DNA from: Propionibacteriaceae bacterium
GTDB taxonomy: Bacteria > Actinomycetota > Actinomycetes > Propionibacteriales > Propionibacteriaceae
DNA: 64,000 bases
Assembly: GCA_025965155.1 (NCBI GenBank)
Contig: JAOPXN010000090.1
Location: 1 to 64,000, forward strand
Direction of reading: 5' to 3'
Every line of letters starts with the position of its first letter. The stretch's first letter is position 1. The notes below the pieces were generated by a model. It saw only the letters and a list, made by a program, of their open reading frames with translations, was not told the DNA's origin and did no database searches. The position numbers were made by a program, and so were the translations under genes. Shown in pieces: positions 27,369 to 35,336 of this stretch.

Positions 27369-28565
27369 ATGCCTGTCCGTCTAACGGGGTACGGGCTTCT
27401 CGTCGTCGTGCCGGCGAGCCTGCTGCTGATGCCGCTGACGGCCGGCTGCACCGGGAGCTCCCGCAGCGGCGCGGCCACACCCGGAAGCGGTACGGACAGC
27501 CGGCACCTCACGGTGCGGGCCACCGACGCTGCCTGCACGGTGACCCCCGACTCGGCACCCTCAGGCAGCCTGCGCTTCACCGTCACTAACGCCAGCAGCA
27601 GCGTGACCGAGTTCTTGCTGCTGGACCAGGACCAGCTGCGCATCGTCGGCAAGGTGGAGGACCTCGGCCCCGGGCTCGCGCGCGACCTCGTTGTGACCGC
27701 CGCCCCGGGTGCCTACTTCTCCGTCTGCAAGCCGGGACTGGCCGGTGTGGGGATTCGAGCTCCGTTCTCGGTGTCCGACTCGGGCACCAGCCTCGCCCCG
27801 GCGGCAAGCAACGCCGATCTCGTTAACGCCGCGACCACGAGCTACGCGGCGTATGTCGAACGCCAGACCGATCAGCTGATGGCCGGTACCGCCGAGTTCA
27901 TGGCCGCCTATCTGGCCGGCCGGGACGACCAGGCCCGCGCGCTCTACCCCAAGGCGCGGACGCACTGGGAACGCATCGAAACCCTGGAGCGCTTCGCCGA
28001 CCTGGACGCTCGGATGGACCTGCCCGAGGCCGAGCTGGCCCACGGCGAGCTTTGGACGGGCTGGCACCGGCTCGAGAAGGACCTCTGGCCGGCGCGGGCC
28101 AGGGGGTACCAGAGGTTGAGCAAGACGGACCGGAGACTGTACGCAGAGGACCTCGCGGAAGCCACGGAGCAGCTTCAGACCCGGGCCCGCACGACCAGGT
28201 ACACCACCGCCCAGATCGCGAACGCGACAAAGGAGCTGATGGAGGAGGCAGCCACCGCCAAAGTGACCGGCCGGGCCGAGTACTGGTCCCGCACCGACCT
28301 GTGGGACCTCCAGGCCAATCTCGACGGTGCCCGGGCCGGATACGAGGCACTGCGACCACTGGTGCGACGACAGGACCCAAACCTGGCGGCCGCGATCGAC
28401 ACCAAAATGGCCGCACTGCAAAAGCTGCTGGACCGGCAGCGCAAAGGTGACGGTTTCGCCTCGTACGACAGCGTGAGCGAGGATGGACTGAGACAGCTGT
28501 CGGACGCCGTCAACGGGCTGTCGGAGCCGCTGTCGCAACTGACCGCGGCATCTCGCGAAGGGTGA
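27369..28565 (+). CDS. efeO: Iron uptake lipoprotein EfeO
   Basis: 398 residues with a signal peptide ending in a lipobox (PLTAGC), an N-terminal cupredoxin-like domain (about 45-140), and a C-terminal M75 imelysin-like domain with the metal motif HWERIE at about residue 199. EfeO is the periplasmic or surface component of the Efe ferrous iron system, binding iron for passage. It is followed 4 bp later by efeB. No efeU permease gene is adjacent: upstream is the phosphotransferase gene. Confidence 0.93.
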   Translation: MPVRLTGYGLLVVVPASLLLMPLTAGCTGSSRSGAATPGSGTDSRHLTVRATDAACTVTPDSAPSGSLRFTVTNASSSVTEFLLLDQDQLRIVGKVEDLGPGLARDLVVTAAPGAYFSVCKPGLAGVGIRAPFSVSDSGTSLAPAASNADLVNAATTSYAAYVERQTDQLMAGTAEFMAAYLAGRDDQARALYPKARTHWERIETLERFADLDARMDLPEAELAHGELWTGWHRLEKDLWPARARGYQRLSKTDRRLYAEDLAEATEQLQTRARTTRYTTAQIANATKELMEEAATAKVTGRAEYWSRTDLWDLQANLDGARAGYEALRPLVRRQDPNLAAAIDTKMAALQKLLDRQRKGDGFASYDSVSEDGLRQLSDAVNGLSEPLSQLTAASREG

Positions 28566-28569
28566 GGAG

Positions 28570-29922
28570 ATGAGAAGAAGACTTGCACCCGCCGGTCAGC
28601 CGCCGCCGACCACAGCGGACTCGGCTGCGCTGCTGAAACCGGACCGGGAATCGGGTGGGACCGCTCGAGCTGTGTCACGACGAGGACTGCTCGGGGCCGG
28701 CGTCGGCGCAGCCAGCCTCGGGGCCGCCTTTGCGGGCGGGATGGGTCTGGGCCGCAGCAACACAACCAGCGGCACCGAGGCCCCACCCGTGCCGCTTCAG
28801 TACCCCTTCTACGGCGAACACCAGGCCGGCATCTCCACTCCGGCACAGGACCGGCTGCACTTCGCCGCCTTTGACGTGACCACCTCGTCCAAGGCCGAGT
28901 TGGGCGCTTTGCTGAAGAACTGGACCAGTGCCGCGGCGCGGCTGACTCAGGGGCTCCCGGCCGGAGTCGTTGGGCCGACGTCGGGGGACTACGACGCTCC
29001 CCCGGACGACACCGGCGAGGCGATTGGCCTGCCGCCCGCGGGACTGACCCTGACGTTCGGGTTCGGCCCGTCATTGTTCGAGGCCGACCGCTTCGGGCTG
29101 GAGTCCCGGCGACCGGCGTCGCTGCAGCAGCTGCCGCACTTCCCGGGCGATCTGCTGGACCCGCGCCGGTCCGGTGGCGACCTGTGCGTCCAGGCCTGCT
29201 CGGACGACCCTCAGATCGCCATGCATGCGGTTCGCAACCTGGCCCGAATCGGCTTCGGGACCGTCTCCTTGCGCTGGACCCAGTTTGGGTTCGGCCGTAC
29301 CTCCTCGACAGCCAGCGGGCAGGTCACTCCGCGGAACCTGTTCGGTCTGAAGGACGGCACCGCCAACATCAAGTCCGATGAACCGACCTATCTGAACGAT
29401 CACGTGTGGGTCAAGCGCACCCCCGACCCCGCGAAGGCATGGTTGGTCGGCGGCTCGTACCTGGTGGCGCGCCGGATCAACATGAACATCGAGACCTGGG
29501 ATCGGCAGTCATTGCGTGAGCAGGAGCGGGTCACCGGTCGCAGCAAGGCCGAAGGTGCCCCGATGTCGGGCGGCACGGAGTTCAGCGAGCCCGACTTCAA
29601 TCTGACCGGCCGCAGCGGCGAGCCGCTCATCGCCGATGACTCGCATGTCCGGCTGGCGCATCCGGATCAAAATAGCGGCATCCGGATGCTGCGCCGCGGC
29701 TACAACTTCGTCGACGGCAACGATCCCCTCGGACGGCTGGATGCCGGCCTGTTCTTCATCACCTTCGTCACTGACCCGGTCACCCACTTCATTCCCATGC
29801 AGGCCAGGCTGAGCCAGCACGACGGGCTGCACAAGTACCTGCAGCACACTGCATCAGCGGTGTTCGCCGTTCCGCCGGGGGTCGCCGAGGGCGAGTTCGT
29901 CGGGCAGGCGCTCTTCGCCTGA
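28570..29922 (+). CDS. efeB: Tat-exported Dyp-type haem peroxidase EfeB
   Basis: 450 residues. SRRGLLGAGVGAASLG is a twin-arginine signal. The DyP fold shows FGLKDGTANI with the catalytic Asp at about 262 and SHVRLAHP with the proximal haem His at about 359, then a conserved Arg in SGIRMLRRGY. EfeB oxidises ferrous iron or extracts it from haem for EfeO/EfeU. It is in an operon with efeO; a twin-arginine translocase must export the folded, haem-loaded enzyme. Confidence 0.94.
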   Translation: MRRRLAPAGQPPPTTADSAALLKPDRESGGTARAVSRRGLLGAGVGAASLGAAFAGGMGLGRSNTTSGTEAPPVPLQYPFYGEHQAGISTPAQDRLHFAAFDVTTSSKAELGALLKNWTSAAARLTQGLPAGVVGPTSGDYDAPPDDTGEAIGLPPAGLTLTFGFGPSLFEADRFGLESRRPASLQQLPHFPGDLLDPRRSGGDLCVQACSDDPQIAMHAVRNLARIGFGTVSLRWTQFGFGRTSSTASGQVTPRNLFGLKDGTANIKSDEPTYLNDHVWVKRTPDPAKAWLVGGSYLVARRINMNIETWDRQSLREQERVTGRSKAEGAPMSGGTEFSEPDFNLTGRSGEPLIADDSHVRLAHPDQNSGIRMLRRGYNFVDGNDPLGRLDAGLFFITFVTDPVTHFIPMQARLSQHDGLHKYLQHTASAVFAVPPGVAEGEFVGQALFA

Positions 29923-29930
29923 GCGGCTTG

Positions 29931-30518
29931 TTACTGCACGGTGGTCACAATGCTGGTCACCGCTGGCGCGGACGGTGTTGAGCCGAACCCAAAGGTGACC
30001 GGCGGATGGACCGGTTTCAGCTCGCCGAGGTCGGTCCCCCGCCAGGAGCCGCGCAGATCGACGACGGCGTGCACGTCCCACGCCCCGTAGTACTCCCGAC
30101 GCCTGTGCCCGGCGGAGCCAGAGGTGCGCACGCCGCGCATCAGCAGCCGGGCCACCGGGTCGATCACGGTCAGCCAGCGAGGCCAAATGGCAAGCCGGCG
30201 AGGGACCGCCCGCAGCAGCCAGCCGACCCAGCGGCGGCGTCCGGTACGGAACTCCAACACCAGCCCGGGCGCCGTTACCCGCCGGGTGTCCGCACGACGG
30301 CTCACTACGACCGGCCCGATCCTGGTCTCGTCGAACCGGTACGTCGTAGCGATGAAGGCGGCGACCGGCTCGCTGGGGGCCAGCAGCACCCGGTGACCGT
30401 CGGGTTGCTGCACCATCACATCTGCGAAGCTGCCGAGCGGGGTGTCCCGCCACATGCCCACCACGATCCGCACGCCCGAGCCGGTGCCCATACCGGCGAT
30501 CTCGCCCTCGAACCTCAT
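29931..30518 (-). CDS. Conserved hypothetical protein (195 aa)
   Basis: Unrecognised but well-formed protein: beta-rich N-terminus (MRFEGEIAGMGTGSGVRIVVG, then SFADVMVQQPDGHRVLLAP), a basic stretch RTGRRRWVGWLLRAVPRRLAIWPRW that could lie on a membrane, and GAWDVHAVVDLRGSWRGTDLGELKP. It is 8 bp downstream of the SGNH hydrolase on the same strand and so likely co-transcribed with it. It converges with efeB. Function unknown. Confidence 0.65.
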   Translation of the reverse strand: MRFEGEIAGMGTGSGVRIVVGMWRDTPLGSFADVMVQQPDGHRVLLAPSEPVAAFIATTYRFDETRIGPVVVSRRADTRRVTAPGLVLEFRTGRRRWVGWLLRAVPRRLAIWPRWLTVIDPVARLLMRGVRTSGSAGHRRREYYGAWDVHAVVDLRGSWRGTDLGELKPVHPPVTFGFGSTPSAPAVTSIVTTVQ

Positions 30519-30526
30519 CCGCCGCC

Positions 30527-31327
30527 TCAGCCCAATCCGCCGTCGGTACGGACCTGGGTGCGTGGCACAACGGCGGGAACCGGTCGTTTAGCCGTCACGT
30601 TCCTGCTGTACGGGATCCCCCGGATCCCCTTCCCGAGCCACGGCGCCAGGTAGTGCACGGCCCAGTCGATGTCCCCGACGAGCTGCTCGCGCGGTCGGGG
30701 TCGGACCACCTCCTGCTCCAGTGCCTGGGTCCACGCCCCATCGGCTCCGTCGATGCCGAGCCGCCAGGCCAGCGCGGCCGCTACCCGTTCGTGCCCGAGT
30801 GAGTTGCCGTGCAACCGGTCCTCGAACCACAGCCGGGGATCCTCGGCGATGGGAAACTGTTCGAAGTCCACGACCAGCGCCTCGTAGCGGTCCGCCTCGG
30901 TCCGGATGATGTCGTTCAGCCGGTACATCCGGTCCCGAAGATGGCGGCCAAGCGGGTTGATCGCGGTCGGGTCCGGCATGGTGAAGGTCAAGACGGTGAT
31001 GCCGGCGTCCCGCCCATGACCGAAGACCGCGGCATAGTCGGTACGGATGGCGGCGAAGTCGCAGCGCATTCCGATGGCGTCGTTGACGCCCCCGAAAGCC
31101 GTCATCAGGTCGGGCTCCAGGGCGAGCGCGTCGTCGAACTGGGTGGTGCGGATCTCGTGCATCTTGAGCCCGCGGACCGCCAGGTTGGCGTACTCCAGCG
31201 GTTCGGTCTGCGCGTTGGCGATGTGCTCAGCGAGTCGGTCCGCCCATCCCCGGTACCCGCCCAGACCGTCCGGATCCTCCAGACCCTCGGTGGTGGAGTC
31301 GCCGATCGCTACATAGCGGTGAAACAT
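30527..31327 (-). CDS. SGNH/GDSL-family hydrolase
   Basis: 266 residues. Block I AIGDSTTEG contains the nucleophilic Ser; NLAVRG supplies block II Gly, GGVNDA block III Asn, and DRLHGNSLGH block V with Asp-x-x-His. These lack a signal peptide, so it is a cytosolic esterase or lipase-like acyl hydrolase. ATG 31327 directly precedes the block I region; the longer upstream frame overlaps the divergent gene's promoter. Followed by a probably co-transcribed hypothetical gene. Confidence 0.88.
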   Translation of the reverse strand: MFHRYVAIGDSTTEGLEDPDGLGGYRGWADRLAEHIANAQTEPLEYANLAVRGLKMHEIRTTQFDDALALEPDLMTAFGGVNDAIGMRCDFAAIRTDYAAVFGHGRDAGITVLTFTMPDPTAINPLGRHLRDRMYRLNDIIRTEADRYEALVVDFEQFPIAEDPRLWFEDRLHGNSLGHERVAAALAWRLGIDGADGAWTQALEQEVVRPRPREQLVGDIDWAVHYLAPWLGKGIRGIPYSRNVTAKRPVPAVVPRTQVRTDGGLG

Positions 31328-31445
31328 ACTCACGTTCCGATTGTCACCCACTGTCAAAGGGATTACGGCCGATGGAGAAAGTTCCCGGATCGATGCATCC
31401 CGGCGTGGGCGGCACCGAACTATGATCACCCAAGAGGTGGTACGG

Positions 31446-32666
31446 ATGACGCTCACGCCCCGTGATGCTGCATTTGCAGCGTTCGTTGACCGTGATCGCC
31501 CGCTGCTGCTCGGATCGGCCTACCTCATCCTCGGTGACGGGCGGCGAGCCCGCGAGAAGGTCGAAACGATCCTGGCTCAGGCCTACCGCGACTGGCCCCG
31601 GATGGACGACGCCCGCGCTGCCTGCTTCCAGGCGCTGCTGCTGGATGCCGCGCCGGTAGGTCCGCAGCCGTGGCGCCGGCCAGGCGGTTTCGAGCTGCTT
31701 GACACCACGCCTGCGACCACCGAGCCGCCGGACGACATCGTGGCCCAGCTGGGGCTGTTGCCCAAGCTGGGCCGGGAGCTGGTCGTGCTCGAGCACTATG
31801 CCGGTCTGCGGCCGGCAGTCTGCGCGGCCCTGACCGGAACCGATCCTGCTCGAACCCGCGAGCTGAGTCGGTCCGCTCGCGAGATCCTGGCCGAATATGA
31901 CCAAAGCCGAGCCGAGGACCGCAACCTGAGGGCCGAGCTGGCTGCGGCGGTACGGCACGAGCTGGGATCAGAGCTGAGCTCTTCCGACGACCTCCTGCAC
32001 GGGCGGATGCTGCAGCGTCGACGGCGGCTGCTGCGCGGGCTGGTCGCTGCCTCGGTGGCGGTCGTGCTGACGATGACCGCGGGACAGGTTCTTGGTGGAC
32101 GAGTGCACTCGGCGCGGAGCGGCATTGCGCCGGCCGCGGCGACCGCGTCGGCGTCGCCAAGTGAGCCGGCCTGCTCGGTGTCGGACGCCGGCTGCCGGGT
32201 GCAGGTGACCCGAAGCTGGCGGGACGGGGTGTCCCAGGTGTCCCGGTCCTATCTTGATCCCGACCGGGGCTACTTCACCGGCTACAGCTACTCCTACGAC
32301 CGCTCGTACGACTCCGACGCGCTGTGGGCCGGACGCGGTGGCGCGCTGGGTCTTGACCTGTTCAAGCTGGAGAACGGGGCCACCCAGGTATTCGTCCAGA
32401 TCGCCACCGCTGAGAAGTTCGCGGCTCGCTGCGGCAAGGCGACCTCGCAGAACTGCGTCACCATGCGGTTCATGGACGGGAATCTGTTTACGTTGACCGA
32501 GACGACGCACGTGAGCGAGGGGATCGAGGTCCAATACTCCCCAGACGGCGGGCAGGTGATCACGCTGGTGGCTCGGAACGTGTCCCGCGGCAACTCGATC
32601 GACATCACCCGCGGCGAGCTCATCGCGCTGGCACAGGACCCGCGACTTCGGCTACCGAGGGTGTGA
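31446..32666 (+). CDS. Membrane protein with sigma-70-like N-terminus and extracellular domain
   Basis: 406 residues. Residues 1-60 (FAAFVDRDRPLLLGSAYLILGDGRRA, ending in AYRDWPRM) resemble region 2 of SigE-family ECF sigma factors, and residues about 90-160 (LPKLGRELVVLEHYAGL, SREILAEY-like helix) resemble a decayed region 4. A single membrane helix (LVAASVAVVLTMTAGQVLG) follows, then a secreted domain of about 170 residues rich in Tyr, with conserved Cys. Start at ATG 31446 because GAGGTGG lies 6 bases upstream. Perhaps a membrane-tethered or non-functional sigma homologue; no anti-sigma is adjacent. Confidence 0.7.
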   Translation: MTLTPRDAAFAAFVDRDRPLLLGSAYLILGDGRRAREKVETILAQAYRDWPRMDDARAACFQALLLDAAPVGPQPWRRPGGFELLDTTPATTEPPDDIVAQLGLLPKLGRELVVLEHYAGLRPAVCAALTGTDPARTRELSRSAREILAEYDQSRAEDRNLRAELAAAVRHELGSELSSSDDLLHGRMLQRRRRLLRGLVAASVAVVLTMTAGQVLGGRVHSARSGIAPAAATASASPSEPACSVSDAGCRVQVTRSWRDGVSQVSRSYLDPDRGYFTGYSYSYDRSYDSDALWAGRGGALGLDLFKLENGATQVFVQIATAEKFAARCGKATSQNCVTMRFMDGNLFTLTETTHVSEGIEVQYSPDGGQVITLVARNVSRGNSIDITRGELIALAQDPRLRLPRV

Positions 32667-32675
32667 GAGCGGCGG

Positions 32676-32849
32676 TCAGGTCACCAGATTCATCGGCGGG
32701 CGGGGAGGACGGCGCCGATGTCTGAGCGCGGTGGAACCTCGGTGCTGATGCGCCGGGAGCTCGATCATGGTCGGGATGACCGCCAGCAGACCCACGATGA
32801 CGATGCCGACGACAGCGGCGGCGACGAGAAGAATATGCGTGATCTCCAT
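32676..32849 (-). CDS. Small single-span membrane protein (57 aa)
   Basis: Begins METIL-like with MEITHILLVAAAVVGIVIVG, one strong transmembrane helix, then an Arg/Pro-rich cytosolic tail (LRHRRRPPRPP). It converges with the sigma-like gene, leaving 9 bp between stops. There is no clear Shine-Dalgarno, so support comes from the clean hydrophobic segment and convergent position. No family recognised. Confidence 0.4.
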   Translation of the reverse strand: MEITHILLVAAAVVGIVIVGLLAVIPTMIELPAHQHRGSTALRHRRRPPRPPMNLVT

Positions 32850-32958
32850 GAGTCAATGGTGCGCCGAATCACTGTGAAACCCAGGGGGCAGCGGCTATGA
32901 GTTCCCTGTGCGGGCGCCTATCGGCCCAGCTGGACTGGCCGGTCTGAGACCCGGTGGG

Positions 32959-33381
32959 TCAGTCCGCGACGCCGCGCCGGTGCTGCTTCAGCTGCGACCG
33001 ACGCCGCTTGGCATCCAGCCGGCGTTCGACCGCGCCTCGGGTCGGTCGAGACGGACGACGGACCCGAGCTGGTGGCGTGGTCGCTGCCTGAAGCACCGTC
33101 TGCAGCCGTTGCAACGCGAGCCGGCGGTTCTGCAGCTGCGACCGGGTCTCGCTCGCCGCGATCGTCAGCACACCGTCGACCAGCCGGTCACCCAGCCGGT
33201 CCACCGCGCGCTGGCGTAGCGGCTCCGGCAGCGTCAGCGACCCCGCTACATCGAAGCTGAGCTCCACCCGGCTGTCCGCAGTGTTCACCGACTGACCACC
33301 GGGTCCGCTCGAGCGGGAGAAGCGCCAGGACAGCTCACTCGCCGGGATCACCGTCCCACGTACGGCCAGCGGCTCTTTCAC
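32959..33381 (-). CDS. arfB: Ribosome rescue hydrolase ArfB (YaeJ)
   Basis: 140 residues, class I release-factor catalytic domain only. RFSRSSGPGGQSVNTADSRV carries the GGQ motif that hydrolyses peptidyl-tRNA on stalled ribosomes, and the basic C-terminus (VERRLDAKRRRSQLKQHRR) inserts in the mRNA channel. The GTG at 33381 (VKEPLAV) gives the standard ArfB length. It is divergent from the adjacent EVE-like gene. Confidence 0.9.
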   Translation of the reverse strand: MKEPLAVRGTVIPASELSWRFSRSSGPGGQSVNTADSRVELSFDVAGSLTLPEPLRQRAVDRLGDRLVDGVLTIAASETRSQLQNRRLALQRLQTVLQAATTPPARVRRPSRPTRGAVERRLDAKRRRSQLKQHRRGVAD

Positions 33382-33485
33382 CCAGCCACTATGCCAGGTC
33401 CGGCTGAAGTAGCGTGACCCTCGACCGGTCCGGGCCAGCGACGAAAGCCAGCCGAGCTGACCCAGCAGAGGGAAAGGGGCCACAA

Positions 33486-33929
33486 GTGGGCATCGAGGCG
33501 CGGCTGACCGAGGCCGACATCGCCTGCTGGGTGGTCAAGTCCCAGAAGGCTCCCACCACTGTGGCTCCGGGGTGGAGACCAGGCTCGGTTCAGCAGCTGA
33601 CCCGGTGTCTGCGGCGCTCCTACCGGCTGGAGCTAATGCGGCCCGGGCAACGCTGCCTGTTCTGGTTGAGTGGTCGCGACCAGCCAGGAATCCATGCGAT
33701 CGGGACGCTGGCCGGCTGGCCGCCGACCAGTGAGGCGGAGGTCGCCGTGTCGCTACAGCGGCTGCACTCCCCGGTGCGCCGCGCCGACCTGGTCGCCGAC
33801 CACGTCTTCTCCCGCGCCGAGGTGATCCGGATGCCGGCCGGAAGCAACCCCTCGTACCTGAGCCCCGACCAGCTGGACCGGCTGCGTGACTACATCGAAC
33901 CCGAAGACTGGAGTTCGGCCGGCTGGTGA
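33486..33929 (+). CDS. EVE (PUA-like) domain protein
   Basis: 147 residues from GTG 33486, preceded by GGAAAGGGG. The N-terminus ACWVVKSQK and the centre MRPGQRCLFWLSGRDQPGIHAIGTL match EVE/PUA-like domains, which bind modified bases in DNA or RNA. The rest fits one compact domain. It is alone between arfB and the oxidoreductase gene. The domain call is by pattern, so moderate confidence; the ligand is unknown. Confidence 0.6.
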   Translation: MGIEARLTEADIACWVVKSQKAPTTVAPGWRPGSVQQLTRCLRRSYRLELMRPGQRCLFWLSGRDQPGIHAIGTLAGWPPTSEAEVAVSLQRLHSPVRRADLVADHVFSRAEVIRMPAGSNPSYLSPDQLDRLRDYIEPEDWSSAGW

Positions 33930-33941
33930 CCCAGCGCCCCG

Positions 33942-34757
33942 TCAGGCGGCGCCGGCGGAGCCCGAGTTGAACTCGTCGCGGTACTGCAGCCAGTCCCGCA
34001 CCAGCGCCAGGTCGTACCCCACCCTTCCGTCCGTGCTGACCGTGATCAGCCTGGTGCCGATGCCGATCAGTCCCTCCGCCATCTCGTCTGGACCCTTGTC
34101 GGCGCCGGTGGATCGCTCGATCTCGCCAGGATCGCGGCCGACCTCGACACACCAGTTGTTGAGCACCTGGTTCTTGCGGCCAAGAGTCTCGACGTCGCCG
34201 AACCCGTGCCAGGTCGACGCGTACTGCGCCACCAGCTTGAGCGTCTTCCGCTCGCCGCCGCCACCGATCAGGATCGGGATGTCCCGCGTCGGCGGTGGGT
34301 TGAGCTTGGTCCACCGCTCGGTGATTCGGGGCAGCCCGTCAGCCAAGGCAGCCAGACGGCTCCCGGCGGTACCGAACTCGTAGCCGTACTCGTCGTAGTC
34401 ACGCTGGAACCAGCCGGCACCGATCCCGAGCACCAGTCGACCGTCACTGATGTGGTCGACGGTACGCGCCATGTCGGCCAGCAGCTCGGGGTTGCGGTAG
34501 CTGTTGCAGGTCACCAGGGCGCCGATCTCCACCCGCTCGGTCTGTTCGGCCCAGGCCGCCAGCTGGGTCCAGCACTCGAAGTGCAGACCGTCCGGTTCAC
34601 CGCTGAGCGGGTAGAAGTGGTCCCAGTTGAAGATGACGTCCACGCCCGCTTCTTCGCACTCGTCGACGGCCCGCCGGAGCTCGGCGTACTCAGCGTGCTG
34701 AGGCTGGAGCTGAACTCCCACTCGTAGTGGGCGGTTGGCGTACGGCTGCTCGGTCAT
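33942..34757 (-). CDS. LLM-class (F420-type) flavin-dependent oxidoreductase
   Basis: 271 residues of a luciferase-like TIM barrel: LRVGVQLQPQHAEYAELRRAVDECEEAGVDVIFNWDHF, TERVEIGALVTCNSYRNPELLADMARTVDHISDGR, VLGIGAGWFQRDYDEYG, and IPILIGGGGERKTLKL. These features are those of F420-dependent reductases in actinobacteria (TIGR03560/luciferase-like). Substrate unknown. The gene converges with the EVE-like gene and is preceded by a long AT-rich non-coding region. Confidence 0.9.
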   Translation of the reverse strand: MTEQPYANRPLRVGVQLQPQHAEYAELRRAVDECEEAGVDVIFNWDHFYPLSGEPDGLHFECWTQLAAWAEQTERVEIGALVTCNSYRNPELLADMARTVDHISDGRLVLGIGAGWFQRDYDEYGYEFGTAGSRLAALADGLPRITERWTKLNPPPTRDIPILIGGGGERKTLKLVAQYASTWHGFGDVETLGRKNQVLNNWCVEVGRDPGEIERSTGADKGPDEMAEGLIGIGTRLITVSTDGRVGYDLALVRDWLQYRDEFNSGSAGAA

Positions 34758-35336
34758 GCCTCTCCTCGATCCGTTTGTTGTTCGCAGAATTTTTCCACCC
34801 TAGTGAGGCGATTCGCCCATCCGGGACCCGGCGCCCTGTGGATAGCGTCCCACTAACCGTTAGGGCCCGATACGGCAGCCGTCGAGGCCACCATTTTCAT
34901 GATCATCCGCAAGGCAGCCACTGACCCTCAGGTGGTTCGGTTACCACCCGACCAAAATGTAGCGATGGGCAGAACCGAACGATACAAGGAAACGCCACGC
35001 ACTGGACCCCTATTACATGATCATCTTTTGACGTCATGATCTTGAAAACAACTCCGTTACCAATGTTGCGCCCCTGGCTGCGGGACTTCTCGAAAAGAGC
35101 CCGGGCACTGTCTGACACCGCTATGAAGCTTGTGCACTTCGTTTCATAGGTAGCCTCTGTTTGATCCGCCTTTTTCATGGATTTTCAAATATAACGGAAT
35201 GGTCACGGTTTCCTGTGAGGTGATCGACACGCCGATGTGACCTGCTGTTGTACGTGCGGGGGAAGTGTCGTGATGACCCCTGGCTGGACCTTCAACATGC
35301 TGTGGTCCGGCGTCGCGCTAGCTCGGGGGAGCAGCT
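34758..35336. other. AT-rich non-coding leader upstream of the giant peroxidase
   Basis: 579 bp with no convincing gene. Base composition drops sharply between about 34870 and 35230. CATGATC occurs twice (35016-35022 and 35034-35040). A 91-residue minus-strand frame (34903-35178) has non-host codon use and no ribosome-binding site. A 32-codon frame starting at ATG 35273 with GGGGGAAG upstream overlaps the peroxidase start in another frame and could be a leader peptide. The peroxidase ribosome site is GGGGGAG at 35323-35330. Confidence 0.6.

Noticed and set aside
34903-35178. Minus-strand 91-codon frame in the AT-rich region
   Set aside because: Third-position GC is low compared with host genes, there is no ribosome-binding site, and no family resemblance.
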